Assembly: GCA_045652745.1 (NCBI GenBank)
Contig: JAZRUW010000015.1
Coordinates: forward strand, 1 to 64,000
DNA from: RGIG2041 sp045652745
GTDB lineage: Bacteria; Bacillota; Clostridia; UBA1381; UMGS1253
Reading direction: 5' to 3'
DNA: 64,000 nucleotides
Each line of letters starts with the position of its first letter. Within the stretch, counting starts at the first letter, position 1. Below the pieces are notes generated by a model, which made no database searches, was not told the origin of the DNA, and saw only the letters and a list, made by a program, of their open reading frames with translations. Below, piece by piece: positions 7,638 through 15,044 of the stretch. The position numbers were made by a program, and so were the translations under genes.

Positions 7638-7717
7638 GTATTTAGAAAAAAATCTAAATAGCTATTGACAAAACAATTAAGCCATGATATATTGTATTTA
7701 GATAATTATCTAAATAC
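7638..7717 (+). promoter_or_regulatory. sdpRI-type promoter flanked by two palindromic operators
   Basis: Consensus promoter TTGACA (7665-7670), 17 bp, TATATT (7688-7693). A perfect 24-bp palindrome (7694-7717, core GATAATTATC with TATTTA/TAAATA arms) starts directly after the -10. A second copy with the same arms (GTATTTAGA at 7638-7646, TCTAAATA at 7653-7660) lies just upstream of the -35. Centre-to-centre spacing is 56 bp. This fits autorepression by the ArsR-type protein encoded next. Confidence 0.8.
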
Positions 7718-7737
7718 CGGCAGAAGGGGGTATGTAT

Positions 7738-8007
7738 ATGGGCATGAATGAAACATTAAAAGCAATTTCCGATCCGATACGCAGAGATATTTTACAAATG
7801 CTGAAGGGCGGAAGGAAATCCGCAGGTGAAATTGCGGAGAAATTTGATTTGACGGGGGCGACGGTGTCGTATCATTTGTCCAAACTCAAAAGCGCGGATT
7901 TGATTGCCGAACAAAAGTACAAAAACTTTATTTATTACGAACTCAACACATCGGTTTTCGAAGAGGTTTTAAGTTGGATTTATACTTTGGGAGGGAAGCA
8001 AAAATGA
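7738..8007 (+). CDS. ArsR-family repressor (SdpR-like)
   Basis: An 89-residue winged-helix protein: ISDPIRRDILQMLKGGRKSAGEIAEKF, then the recognition helix LTGATVSYHLSKLKSADLI and the wing EQKYKNFIYYELN. There are no metal-binding Cys pairs of the ArsR/SmtB sensors, and the sequence follows the SdpR type. The ATG at 7738 is 7 bases after GAAGGGGG; the ATG at 7732 is too close. Its stop overlaps the next start (ATGA), and that gene encodes an SdpI-like membrane protein. In the known Bacillus system SdpI binding of toxin sequesters SdpR. That mechanism here is inference. Confidence 0.87.
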   Translation: MGMNETLKAISDPIRRDILQMLKGGRKSAGEIAEKFDLTGATVSYHLSKLKSADLIAEQKYKNFIYYELNTSVFEEVLSWIYTLGGKQK

Positions 8008-8618
8008 AAAAGATAAAATGGAAATATCTCTTGCTGACTTGTGCGGTTTGTCTTTTGCCGATTGCGTTCGGCGTAGTTTTATGGGAAAAATTGCCGCAGA
8101 CCATCGCTACACATTTTAATATACACAACGAGCCGGACGGGTTTTCTTCCAAAGCCTTTGCGGTGTTCGGTTTGCCGGTGCTGATGGCGGTTTTGCAGGC
8201 GATTTGCTGTTTGATTAACGATTTCAATGCGGCAAAGCACGGTGAACGCAAGAAATTTGAACATGCGACGAAATGGATTATTCCGGTAATGAGTATCCTG
8301 TTGCAGGGCGCAATATTTGCGTATGCCCTGGGTTTGGCGATAGATATTCACAAGGTGGCGTGTGTGATTGTCGGCGCGGTATTTTTGGTTGTCGGCAACT
8401 ATCTGCCGAAATTCGATTATGTGAAAAACTATGATTTAGATACGCAGAAAGCGAGAAAAATCAATCGTTTTATCGGTTATGAAAGTTTTGTGATGGGACT
8501 GTTGTTTCTGATCAGCATCTTTATGCCGCCGGCGTTTAGTATTGCCTGTCTCATTTTGTTAATCCCGTATGCAGTTCTCAGTATTGTTTACAGTATTTGG
8601 GTTATAAAAAGAGGATAA
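8004..8618 (+). CDS. SdpI-family immunity/signal membrane protein
   Basis: A 204-residue membrane protein with about six helices. The N-terminal part has the DUF1648-like pattern (LPQTIATHFNIHNEPDGF) that marks SdpI relatives, and the C-terminal half contains GNYLPKF and a paired helix region. Bacillus SdpI gives immunity to the SdpC toxin and signals to SdpR. No SdpABC-like toxin genes are nearby, so this may guard against toxins of other strains or have another envelope role. It is coupled to the ArsR gene by an ATGA overlap, so both are controlled by the two-operator promoter. Confidence 0.82.
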   Translation: MKKIKWKYLLLTCAVCLLPIAFGVVLWEKLPQTIATHFNIHNEPDGFSSKAFAVFGLPVLMAVLQAICCLINDFNAAKHGERKKFEHATKWIIPVMSILLQGAIFAYALGLAIDIHKVACVIVGAVFLVVGNYLPKFDYVKNYDLDTQKARKINRFIGYESFVMGLLFLISIFMPPAFSIACLILLIPYAVLSIVYSIWVIKRG

Positions 8619-8679
8619 CTTGCATAATTACATCCGAAGCTACACATACTTATCGTATCAAAACAAAGGATGTGAAAGT

Positions 8680-9114
8680 ATGGTAGAACAGGATACAATT
8701 AAGCTTTTGCGTGAATGTGATGCAGGCGTGAAGATGGGGATTGACTCCATTGACGATGTGCTCGATTCGGTTCAGAGCGATTCGCTCAAGCAAATCCTGA
8801 CAAAATGCAAAGACGAGCACGACAAGCTCGATGCGCAGATTCAGTCGCTTCTGGATTCTTACCAAGATGAGGGCAAGGAGCCGGCGGCGATTGCACAGGG
8901 AATGTCGTGGATGAAAACGAATTTCAAGCTTGCGATGGACAACTCGGATGCTACGGTGGCGGATTTGATGACGGACGGTTGCAATATGGGCGTAAAATCG
9001 CTTTCCAAATATTTAAACCAGTATGCGGCGGCGGACGAAAAAAGCAAGGATATTACAAAATCCCTCATTCATTTGGAAGAACGGTTGGCTGTGTCGCTTC
9101 GGGATTATTTGTAA
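8680..9114 (+). CDS. Small helical protein, ferritin-like (DUF2383-type)
   Basis: A 144-residue, cytosolic, almost fully helical protein. The pattern ECDAGVKMGIDSIDDVL, LTKCKDEHDKLDAQIQSLL and a third helix with MTDGCNMGVKSLSKYL resembles ferritin-like four-helix bundles of the DUF2383 kind. The E/D/H residues in the helices could bind metal but do not match a clear ferritin ligand set. The start at 8680 is set by AAAGGATG. It stands alone after sdpI and is closed by a strong terminator. Function unknown. Confidence 0.7.
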   Translation: MVEQDTIKLLRECDAGVKMGIDSIDDVLDSVQSDSLKQILTKCKDEHDKLDAQIQSLLDSYQDEGKEPAAIAQGMSWMKTNFKLAMDNSDATVADLMTDGCNMGVKSLSKYLNQYAAADEKSKDITKSLIHLEERLAVSLRDYL

Positions 9115-9126
9115 AAAACAATTTCA

Positions 9127-9159
9127 AAACGCACCTGATTGTTGCAGGTGCGTTTTTTT
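9127..9159 (+). terminator. Intrinsic terminator
   Basis: AAAACGCACCTG pairs with CAGGTGCGTTTT (9145-9156), followed by T residues. Confidence 0.88.
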
Positions 9160-9176
9160 ATACCCGTGAGGCTGAA

Positions 9177-9205
9177 TTGACAATCTGGGCATACTGTGAT
9201 AACAT
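9177..9205 (+). promoter_or_regulatory. Promoter of the LOG-family gene
   Basis: TTGACA (9177-9182), 17-bp spacer, TAACAT (9200-9205). Confidence 0.6.
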
Positions 9206-9274
9206 AGTACATAGATATTGAAATAATAAGCGGGGTTCAATTGCGCTTTTGCATTTAAGAAGGAGGACAACGGT

Positions 9275-9853
9275 ATGAATATTTGTGTATACGGAGCATC
9301 GAGTAACAGCATCGATAAAATATATTTGGATACGGCTTATGCGTTGGCTTGTGAGATGGCCAAACGCGGACACACCTTGATTTATGGTGGCGGCGGCAAT
9401 GGCGTGATGGGTGCCTGCGCACGCGGCGCAAACGATAACGGCGGCAAAATCGTCGGTGTTTCGCCGAAGTTTTTTACGGTGGACGGTGTGCTTTATGACC
9501 ACTGCACCGAGTTTATCTTCACCGAAACCATGCGCGAGCGAAAAAAGATTTTGGAAGACCGTTCCGATGCGTTTATTATTGCGCCGGGCGGCATTGGCAC
9601 GTTTGACGAGTTTTTTGAAATTTTAACACTCAAGCAACTTGAGCGTCACAATAAGCCGATTGCGATTTTCAATGTAAACGGCTATTACGATGCCATGCTT
9701 GAAATGCTCAAAAAGACGGCTGACGGCAAGTTTATGACGCAAAAAAGTTTAGAGCTTTTTGAAGTTTTTGACGAGGCTGGTGCAATGCTGGATTATATCG
9801 AAAACTATGATGATGCACCGATGGATATTCGCGAGTTAAAGGATATTGGTTGA
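9275..9853 (+). CDS. LOG-family (TIGR00730) phosphoribohydrolase
   Basis: A 192-residue Rossmann-fold protein with the LOG signatures: VYGASSNSIDKIY near the start, LIYGGGGNGVMGACARGA, and the active-site motif PGGIGTFDEFFE. Characterised relatives release ribose 5-phosphate from nucleoside monophosphates, including cytokinin riboside phosphates. In bacteria the true substrate is usually a purine nucleotide. The ATG at 9275 follows AAGGAGGAC. The stop overlaps a TTG that may start a tiny coupled frame. Confidence 0.9.
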   Translation: MNICVYGASSNSIDKIYLDTAYALACEMAKRGHTLIYGGGGNGVMGACARGANDNGGKIVGVSPKFFTVDGVLYDHCTEFIFTETMRERKKILEDRSDAFIIAPGGIGTFDEFFEILTLKQLERHNKPIAIFNVNGYYDAMLEMLKKTADGKFMTQKSLELFEVFDEAGAMLDYIENYDDAPMDIRELKDIG

Positions 9854-9954
9854 AAATTGGAGGCGCGTTTGCGTTGACCGCTGTCTTATTCGGCAGTGGA
9901 CTTGCGGAAACCGCGTATGCGGCATCCGAACGGGACGGTATATTAAACGTTTGA
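9850..9954 (+). CDS. Putative 34-residue TTG-start hydrophobic protein
   Basis: TTG at 9850 overlaps the LOG stop (TTGA) and lies 7 bases after AAAGG (9838-9842). The frame reads on as one glycine/alanine-rich hydrophobic helix (IGGAFALTAVLFGSGL) with a short charged tail, ending 11 bases before the next gene. It could be a real small membrane protein or the worn-down start of a longer one. No family recognised. Confidence 0.35.
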   Translation: MKIGGAFALTAVLFGSGLAETAYAASERDGILNV

Positions 9955-9965
9955 GGTGACAAAAC

Positions 9966-11018
9966 ATGTGTAATATAGCAGGTTACATCGGTAAAAAACA
10001 GGCGGCTCCCATCCTGTGTAAAATGATGAAAAAGCAGGAGGGCTTCGGCGCCGGGTACTATACGGGCATCACCACGCATGACGGCATGAGCATGCACACG
10101 GTCAAGGTGCTCGGCAATATGAAAAACCTGCTCGAAGAAACGAAAGCCGTTACATTTCCCGGCACAATCGGCTTTTTGCACAGCCGTTCCAAATCGGGCG
10201 GCGGTGTAGAGTGGGGACATCCGTTTACCGCAAAAGGCGGTGACTTATCCTATATTGCCAATGGTGCTGCCGGCAGATTTTTGACGGAAGAGCATAAACA
10301 AAAACGTTGCGCATTGGCACTCGAACTTGAAAAGAAAGGGTACGAATTTTTGTCCAGATGCGAGGGTGTCATTGGAGATTATCCTGCGCTTTCGGACGGT
10401 ACGGCAATTCACATGAGTGATTTGATGTGTCAGTATATTGCGTGCCTGATCGATGAAGGCTATTCGCCTACGGCGGCGATGAGCAAGGCAAATTCTGATT
10501 TGCCGAGTGAGGTTGTCGGACTTGTGATGCGTAAGGAAAATCCGAGAAGCATTTTTATTACACGCATAAATTATCCGATGATGATCGGTACGGCATGTGA
10601 CGGGGATATTTATCTTGCGACAACAGCCTTGGCCTTTCCGGAAGATGTGCAATTTCGCAGTATTGAACTTTTGCCGCCGTGTACAACCTTTGAGGTGTCG
10701 GACGGCGGTTACCGCACAGCGACCGAGCCGGTGCTCATTGATAATATTGCGTCGCTTACGCCGGATATTTATATGAAAGCGTATCCGAAAGTGGTGGACT
10801 ATTTGCAGGGCAAGCAGGACAATCCGCCTTCGTTTTGGGATGTGGTTGAAAACTGCGCCAATGTGTGGCCGGAGGGCAAAATCGGTCAAGAGGAACCGCT
10901 GATTTATGAAATCTTGCGCGCTCTTCATACCGAGGGCAGACTCGGCATTGTCTATGCCGAGGAAGACGGCGCATTTGAAGGTTACAAGATGGACAAATTC
11001 AGAGTCTATTTAAAGTAA
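9966..11018 (+). CDS. Stand-alone class II glutamine amidotransferase-like protein
   Basis: A 350-residue Ntn-hydrolase-type protein. After Met removal Cys2 (MCNIAGYIG) would be the nucleophile, as in GlmS and PurF. HSRSKSGGG, with the Arg expected near residue 73, and NGAAGRF, giving the oxyanion Asn-Gly, are in the right order. The usual SDTE segment is not well preserved. The C-terminal third does not match the sugar-isomerase or synthetase domains of GlmS, PurF or AsnB. It could hydrolyse glutamine for a partner. Its position before asnS and the ammonia-using asnA is suggestive only. The start follows GAGGTGAC. Confidence 0.75.
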   Translation: MCNIAGYIGKKQAAPILCKMMKKQEGFGAGYYTGITTHDGMSMHTVKVLGNMKNLLEETKAVTFPGTIGFLHSRSKSGGGVEWGHPFTAKGGDLSYIANGAAGRFLTEEHKQKRCALALELEKKGYEFLSRCEGVIGDYPALSDGTAIHMSDLMCQYIACLIDEGYSPTAAMSKANSDLPSEVVGLVMRKENPRSIFITRINYPMMIGTACDGDIYLATTALAFPEDVQFRSIELLPPCTTFEVSDGGYRTATEPVLIDNIASLTPDIYMKAYPKVVDYLQGKQDNPPSFWDVVENCANVWPEGKIGQEEPLIYEILRALHTEGRLGIVYAEEDGAFEGYKMDKFRVYLK

Positions 11019-11021
11019 TTT

Positions 11022-11047
11022 AAAGGAGAGCCTGCGCTCTCCTTTTT
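11022..11047 (+). terminator. Intrinsic terminator
   Basis: AAAGGAGAGC (11022-11031), loop CTGC, GCTCTCCTTT (11036-11045), T run. Confidence 0.85.
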
Positions 11048-11071
11048 CGTGCCCTAAAAAGTGATAAACTG

Positions 11072-11100
11072 TTGACAATAGGGGAAAAATATGATATATA
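11072..11100 (+). promoter_or_regulatory. Promoter of asnS
   Basis: TTGACA (11072-11077), 17-bp spacer, TATATA (11095-11100). No T-box is visible between it and asnS. Confidence 0.7.
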
Positions 11101-11140
11101 AATAAGATAGGTTTGTATATTAAAAATGAGGTGCACGGAT

Positions 11141-12514
11141 ATGTATATTAGTGAACTTTTCCAGAAAAAAGATGAGTTTCTCGGTAAGGAAGTCACCATA
11201 AGCGGCTGGGTGAGAAATCACCGTAAGCAAAAGAACATGGGCTTTATCGATTTTTATGATGGTACTGCATTTAACCTCTTGCAGCTTGTATATGATACCT
11301 CCAATACGGCGGTGCAGGCAGTTGCAAGCACATTAAAGGTAGGCTGTAGCGCAAAGGTTACAGGTAAGGTGGTTGTAAACGAAGGCAACGGCTCGATTGA
11401 AATTGAACTTTCCGCCGCTGAAATTTTGGGCACTTGTGATGAAGATTATCCGATTCAGCCGAAAAAGCACTCTTTGGAATTTCTCAGAGAAAATGCGTAT
11501 CTGCGCCCGAGAACAAGATTATTCCAGGCGGTATTTAAAATCCGCAGCGTGGCATCCATGGCGATTCATGAGTATTTTCAAAATAACGGCTATGTTTATG
11601 TGCATACGCCGCTGTTTACCGCAAACGATGCCGAGGGTGCAGGCAGCACCTTTACCGTAACGACCTTAGACCCCATCAGCACCGAAAAGCAGGATTATGC
11701 AGACGATTTCTTCGGTCAGCATACCTCCTTGGCCGTAACCGGTCAGCTCGAGGGTGAAACATTTGCGCTGGCATTTTCCAAGATTTACACCTTTGGTCCG
11801 ACCTTCAGAGCGGAAAATTCCAACACCCGTACCCATGCATCCGAATTCTGGATGATTGAGCCGGAAATCGCTTTTGCCGACCTCTCCGATTTGATGGATG
11901 TCGAGGAGGATTTCTTAAAGAGCATCCTTAAAACCATCATGGAGCGTTGCCCGCTCGAGCTCGAATTCCTTGAAAAATACAACGGCGTTGCGCTCCGTGA
12001 GCGAATGACCGCTTTGATAAATTCCGATATCGTGCGTCTGCGCTTTGAAGATGCCATCACCATCTTAAAAGAAGCCGATGCAACCGAAAACTTTGAATTC
12101 AAGCCGGACTACAACGAAGACCTTGCACGTGAGCATGAAAAGTACCTCACCGAAAAGCACTTCAATGCACCTGTCTTTGTCTATGACTGGCCGAAGGAAT
12201 TCAAAGCCTTCTACATGTATCAAAACGACGACGGCAAAACCGTTGCCGCCGTTGACCTTCTCGTTCCTGCTGCCGGCGAACTCATGGGCGGCAGTCAGCG
12301 TGAAACCCGTTACGACCGTCTTACCGGCCGCATGAACGAACTCGGCATCGCCCCCGACTCCCTCTGGTGGTACTGCAACCTCCGCAAATACGGCGGCTGT
12401 ACCCACTCCGGCTTCGGTATGGGCTTCGAGCGACTCTTAATTTATGTAACCGGTATGGAAAACATCCGTGATGTAATACCTTACCACAGAACCCCGCGCA
12501 GCTGCGATTTCTAA
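11141..12514 (+). CDS. asnS: Asparaginyl-tRNA synthetase
   Basis: A 457-residue class IIb synthetase. The N-terminal OB-fold (GKEVTISGWVRNHRKQKNMGFIDFYDGT) binds the anticodon. The catalytic core contains motif 2 (FRAENSNTRTHASEFWMIEPE) and motif 3 (GFGMGFERLLIYVTGMENIRDVIPYHRTP). The ending HRTPRSCDF and the spacing favour AsnRS over AspRS. It charges tRNA-Asn with asparagine. The start at 11141 follows GAGGTG; the ATG at 11126 overlaps that site. asnA follows 213 bases downstream. Confidence 0.95.
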   Translation: MYISELFQKKDEFLGKEVTISGWVRNHRKQKNMGFIDFYDGTAFNLLQLVYDTSNTAVQAVASTLKVGCSAKVTGKVVVNEGNGSIEIELSAAEILGTCDEDYPIQPKKHSLEFLRENAYLRPRTRLFQAVFKIRSVASMAIHEYFQNNGYVYVHTPLFTANDAEGAGSTFTVTTLDPISTEKQDYADDFFGQHTSLAVTGQLEGETFALAFSKIYTFGPTFRAENSNTRTHASEFWMIEPEIAFADLSDLMDVEEDFLKSILKTIMERCPLELEFLEKYNGVALRERMTALINSDIVRLRFEDAITILKEADATENFEFKPDYNEDLAREHEKYLTEKHFNAPVFVYDWPKEFKAFYMYQNDDGKTVAAVDLLVPAAGELMGGSQRETRYDRLTGRMNELGIAPDSLWWYCNLRKYGGCTHSGFGMGFERLLIYVTGMENIRDVIPYHRTPRSCDF

Positions 12515-12670
12515 TCTGAAAGGTAAATTTTGCACAATACTTCGTTGGCATCCTCGCGCATATAAGAATATAGCGCTGTGGTGCGCCTCGTCTTGCATCA
12601 AAATTTCCTCTTTCAGCAGATGCAAGATGGTTTGCCGCCGTTTGCGCCTGGTACTGCATCCAAATTTCAT
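12511..12670 (-). pseudogene. Possible frameshifted coding remnant between asnS and asnA
   Basis: Read on the minus strand, a frame from ATG at 12670 gives TILHLLKEEILMQDEAHHSA. After a one-base shift near 12560 the reading continues as YMREDANEVLCKIYLSD and stops at 12511, overlapping the asnS stop. Together it reads like the end of a helical protein with one indel. No family recognised, and chance coding bias on the opposite strand cannot be excluded. Confidence 0.3.
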
Positions 12671-12727
12671 AAGGCAAGTTTGAGACTGAGGGATTGTAAT
12701 ATTAAACAAAGAAAGGGAGGTTTTCGT

Positions 12728-13735
12728 ATGAAAAGATCGTTTATTCCGGACGGCTATGTACCGCCGCTGGACGATTATGATATGCAAAGAGCGATTGAAA
12801 GCGTTAAGTCGGTATTCCAGAAGGAGTTTGCCGAGGCGCTGAATTTAAAGCGCGTTTCTGCGCCGCTGTTTGTAACGGAAAGCTCCGGCTTAAATGATAA
12901 CTTAACCGGTTCCGAGCGTCCGGTATCCTTTGATATTCCGGCGGTAGGCAAGGATGCGCAGATTGTGCAATCGCTTGCCAAGTGGAAGAGATTGGCATTA
13001 AAACGCTATAACTTCACCGTGGGCAAGGGTCTTTACACCGATATGAATGCGATTCGCCGTGATGAAGACTTAGATAATATCCATTCCATCTATGTAGACC
13101 AATGGGATTGGGAAAAGATTATTCCGCGCGAAAAGCGCACGCTTGACTATTTAAAGAAAGTGGTAACTGCGATTGTAGAGGCGATTTGCGAAACCTGTGA
13201 CCAGCTGCACGCAAAGTATCCGCAACTGAAGACCTCGCTTTCCCGTGATGTGAAATTTATCACCTCGCAGGAGCTTGAGGATATGTATCCGCACATGACC
13301 GGACACGAAAGAGAAAATGCATATACCAAGGAGCACAAGACCGTATTTATCATGCAAATCGGCGAAAAACTGCGTTCGGGCAAGCCGCACGATAACAGAG
13401 CGCCGGACTATGACGACTGGCAGTTAAACGGCGATTTGCTGTTCTGGAATGAACCGCTCGATGCGGCGCTGGAGATTTCGTCGATGGGTATTCGCGTAGA
13501 TGCGCAGTCGCTCGATTACCAGCTCAATGCGGCAAATTGCAATGACCGTCGTGAATTGGAATTCCACCGTATGCTTTTAAATGATGAGCTTCCGCTCACC
13601 ATCGGCGGCGGCATCGGACAGTCGCGTCTTTGTATGCTGATGATTGGCTGTGCGCACATCGGTGAGGTGCAGTCGAGTATCTGGGATGCGCATACCGTGC
13701 AGCTTTGCCAAAGATGTGGCGTAAAGTTATTATAA
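12728..13735 (+). CDS. asnA: Aspartate-ammonia ligase
   Basis: AsnA makes asparagine from aspartate, ammonia and ATP. The fold is that of class II tRNA synthetases. The 335-residue protein is close to the usual 330 and shows conserved segments: VTESSGLNDNLTGSERPVSF, LHSIYVDQWDWEK-type DNIHSIYVDQWDWEK and GGGIGQSRLCMLMIGCAHIGEVQ. The ATG at 12728 follows AAAGGGAGG, and longer frames upstream have no coding support. It uses free ammonia, so the glutaminase-like protein at 9966 would be a possible but unproven source. Next to asnS it forms an asparagine supply and charging pair. Confidence 0.96.
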   Translation: MKRSFIPDGYVPPLDDYDMQRAIESVKSVFQKEFAEALNLKRVSAPLFVTESSGLNDNLTGSERPVSFDIPAVGKDAQIVQSLAKWKRLALKRYNFTVGKGLYTDMNAIRRDEDLDNIHSIYVDQWDWEKIIPREKRTLDYLKKVVTAIVEAICETCDQLHAKYPQLKTSLSRDVKFITSQELEDMYPHMTGHERENAYTKEHKTVFIMQIGEKLRSGKPHDNRAPDYDDWQLNGDLLFWNEPLDAALEISSMGIRVDAQSLDYQLNAANCNDRRELEFHRMLLNDELPLTIGGGIGQSRLCMLMIGCAHIGEVQSSIWDAHTVQLCQRCGVKLL

Positions 13736-13751
13736 ACGATACAGTGACTTG

Positions 13752-13794
13752 AAGACGTATCAAAACAAACACCTTTTGTTTTGATACGTCTTTT
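13752..13794 (+). terminator. Strong intrinsic terminator after asnA
   Basis: An 18-bp perfect stem: AAGACGTATCAAAAC with AAA (13752-13769) pairs with 13775-13792, and T residues follow. Confidence 0.9.
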
Positions 13795-13814
13795 CATAAA
13801 AAGGAGATGGATTT

Positions 13815-14606
13815 ATGAGCACACTCAAAGAGAAAAAACTGTTTTTGCTGGATATGGACGGCACAATTTATTTAGACAACGATTTGTTTGACGGCACACT
13901 TGAATTTCTGGAGTATGTAAAGTCCATCGGCGGCAGATATATTTTTTTGACGAACAATTCATCCAAAGGTACGGATAAGTACGTAGAAAAACTTGCAAAG
14001 CTCGGTATCACGGCAACCGATGCGGATTTTCTGACTTCGGTGCACGCGACGGTGGTGCATTTGCAGGCGAAAAACTACAAAAAGATTTATGCCTTCGGTA
14101 CAAAATCTTTTGTCGGTCAGCTTGCGGCGGCAGGTCTGCCTGTAACGGACAGCCTGCAAGACGATATTGATTGTCTTTGTATGGGGTATGATACGGAAAT
14201 GACGTATCAGAAACTCGAAGATGCGTGTATTCTTTTGGGCAGGGGTGTGGATTATATCGCAACCAATCCGGATTGGGTGTGCCCGACGTGGTACGGCTTT
14301 GTGCCGGATTGCGGATCGGTGAGCGAGATGCTTTTTAATGCAACGAAGCGCCGTCCGATTTTCATAGGAAAGCCGCAGCCTGCGATGGTGGAGCTGGCGC
14401 TTGCCAAAACCGGATATAAAAAAGAAGAGGCGGTCGTTATCGGTGACCGACTCTATACAGATATTGCCTGCGGCGTGAATGCCGGCATCAGCAGTATTTT
14501 TGTGCTTTCCGGCGAAGGTACGATGGAAGATTTGGAAAGAAGCGAGGAAAAGCCGGAGTTTGTTTATGACAACATCCGTGCAATTCTTGAGGATTTGAAA
14601 AATTAA
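13815..14606 (+). CDS. HAD-IIA phosphatase (NagD-like)
   Basis: A 263-residue HAD hydrolase of the type with a C2 cap. Motif I is LLDMDGTIYLDN, motif II IFLTNNSS, the lysine motif GKPQPAMVELA, and motif IV VIGDRLYTDIACGVNAG. Family members dephosphorylate sugar phosphates, nucleotides or 4-nitrophenylphosphate; substrate here unknown. The ATG at 13815 follows AAAGGAGATGG. It is a single gene between the asnA terminator and the T-box promoter. Confidence 0.9.
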   Translation: MSTLKEKKLFLLDMDGTIYLDNDLFDGTLEFLEYVKSIGGRYIFLTNNSSKGTDKYVEKLAKLGITATDADFLTSVHATVVHLQAKNYKKIYAFGTKSFVGQLAAAGLPVTDSLQDDIDCLCMGYDTEMTYQKLEDACILLGRGVDYIATNPDWVCPTWYGFVPDCGSVSEMLFNATKRRPIFIGKPQPAMVELALAKTGYKKEEAVVIGDRLYTDIACGVNAGISSIFVLSGEGTMEDLERSEEKPEFVYDNIRAILEDLKN

Positions 14607-14666
14607 AACGTTTGGGAGAAATCCGGACGCTGCGCACGTGCTTTTAATAAAAATTTTAAAAAAGTA

Positions 14667-14695
14667 TTGACAAATGCTTTTTGAGGGCATATAAT
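14667..14695 (+). promoter_or_regulatory. Promoter of the T-box operon
   Basis: TTGACA (14667-14672), 17-bp spacer, TATAAT (14690-14695), both full consensus. Confidence 0.88.
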
Positions 14696-14719
14696 CATTA
14701 TAAATTTGAATATCACAAA

Positions 14720-14987
14720 AAGACTGTGACGAGGACGGTCGGATTGCGAAACCTTGAGAGAGTTGCCGGACGGTGCGAGGCAATGGCGGAGCTTTCCAAT
14801 GACCTATCACCTCTGAGTCGAAGGACCGAAAACGAAAGTGAGTAGACTCCTTCCGTATTGCTGCGTAAAGGCAAAGGGCTTGTTGGAGCTCGGTGAGTGA
14901 CGGAATAAATTTTTATTTCCGTAATTTGAGTGGTACCGCGGGTGATTATAACTCGTCTCAAAGTTTTCTTTGAGACGGGTTTTTTGT
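14720..14987 (+). promoter_or_regulatory. T-box leader, probable Ile specifier
   Basis: Stem I base GACT/AGTC (14722-14725 with 14816-14819) plus a K-turn-like bulge leads to GAGG/CCTC (14731-14734 with 14810-14813) and GGTC/GACC (14737-14740 with 14801-14804). The specifier side of the loop is TATCA (14805-14809). ATC at 14806-14808 followed by A is the best codon (Ile). The T-box TGGTACCGCGG is at 14931-14941; its UGGU bulge fits tRNAs with discriminator A. A terminator (ACTCGTCTCAAAG with CTTTGAGACGGGT, 14951-14980) ends in T's. Uncharged tRNA should stabilise the antiterminator and turn on the ligase gene. Confidence 0.93.
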
Positions 14988-15044
14988 TTTATTCAGATTT
15001 GTAACCACATATTAGATTTGTCAGAATGGAAAGGGGACAAAACC

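Noticed and set aside
10245..10928. Minus-strand frame of 227 codons opposite the glutaminase-like gene
   Set aside because: It is His/Arg-rich, has no start signal and mirrors the codon bias of the plus-strand gene.
14805..14807. TAT (Tyr) as T-box specifier
   Set aside because: It would be followed by C rather than the conserved purine; ATC followed by A fits better. It is not fully excluded.
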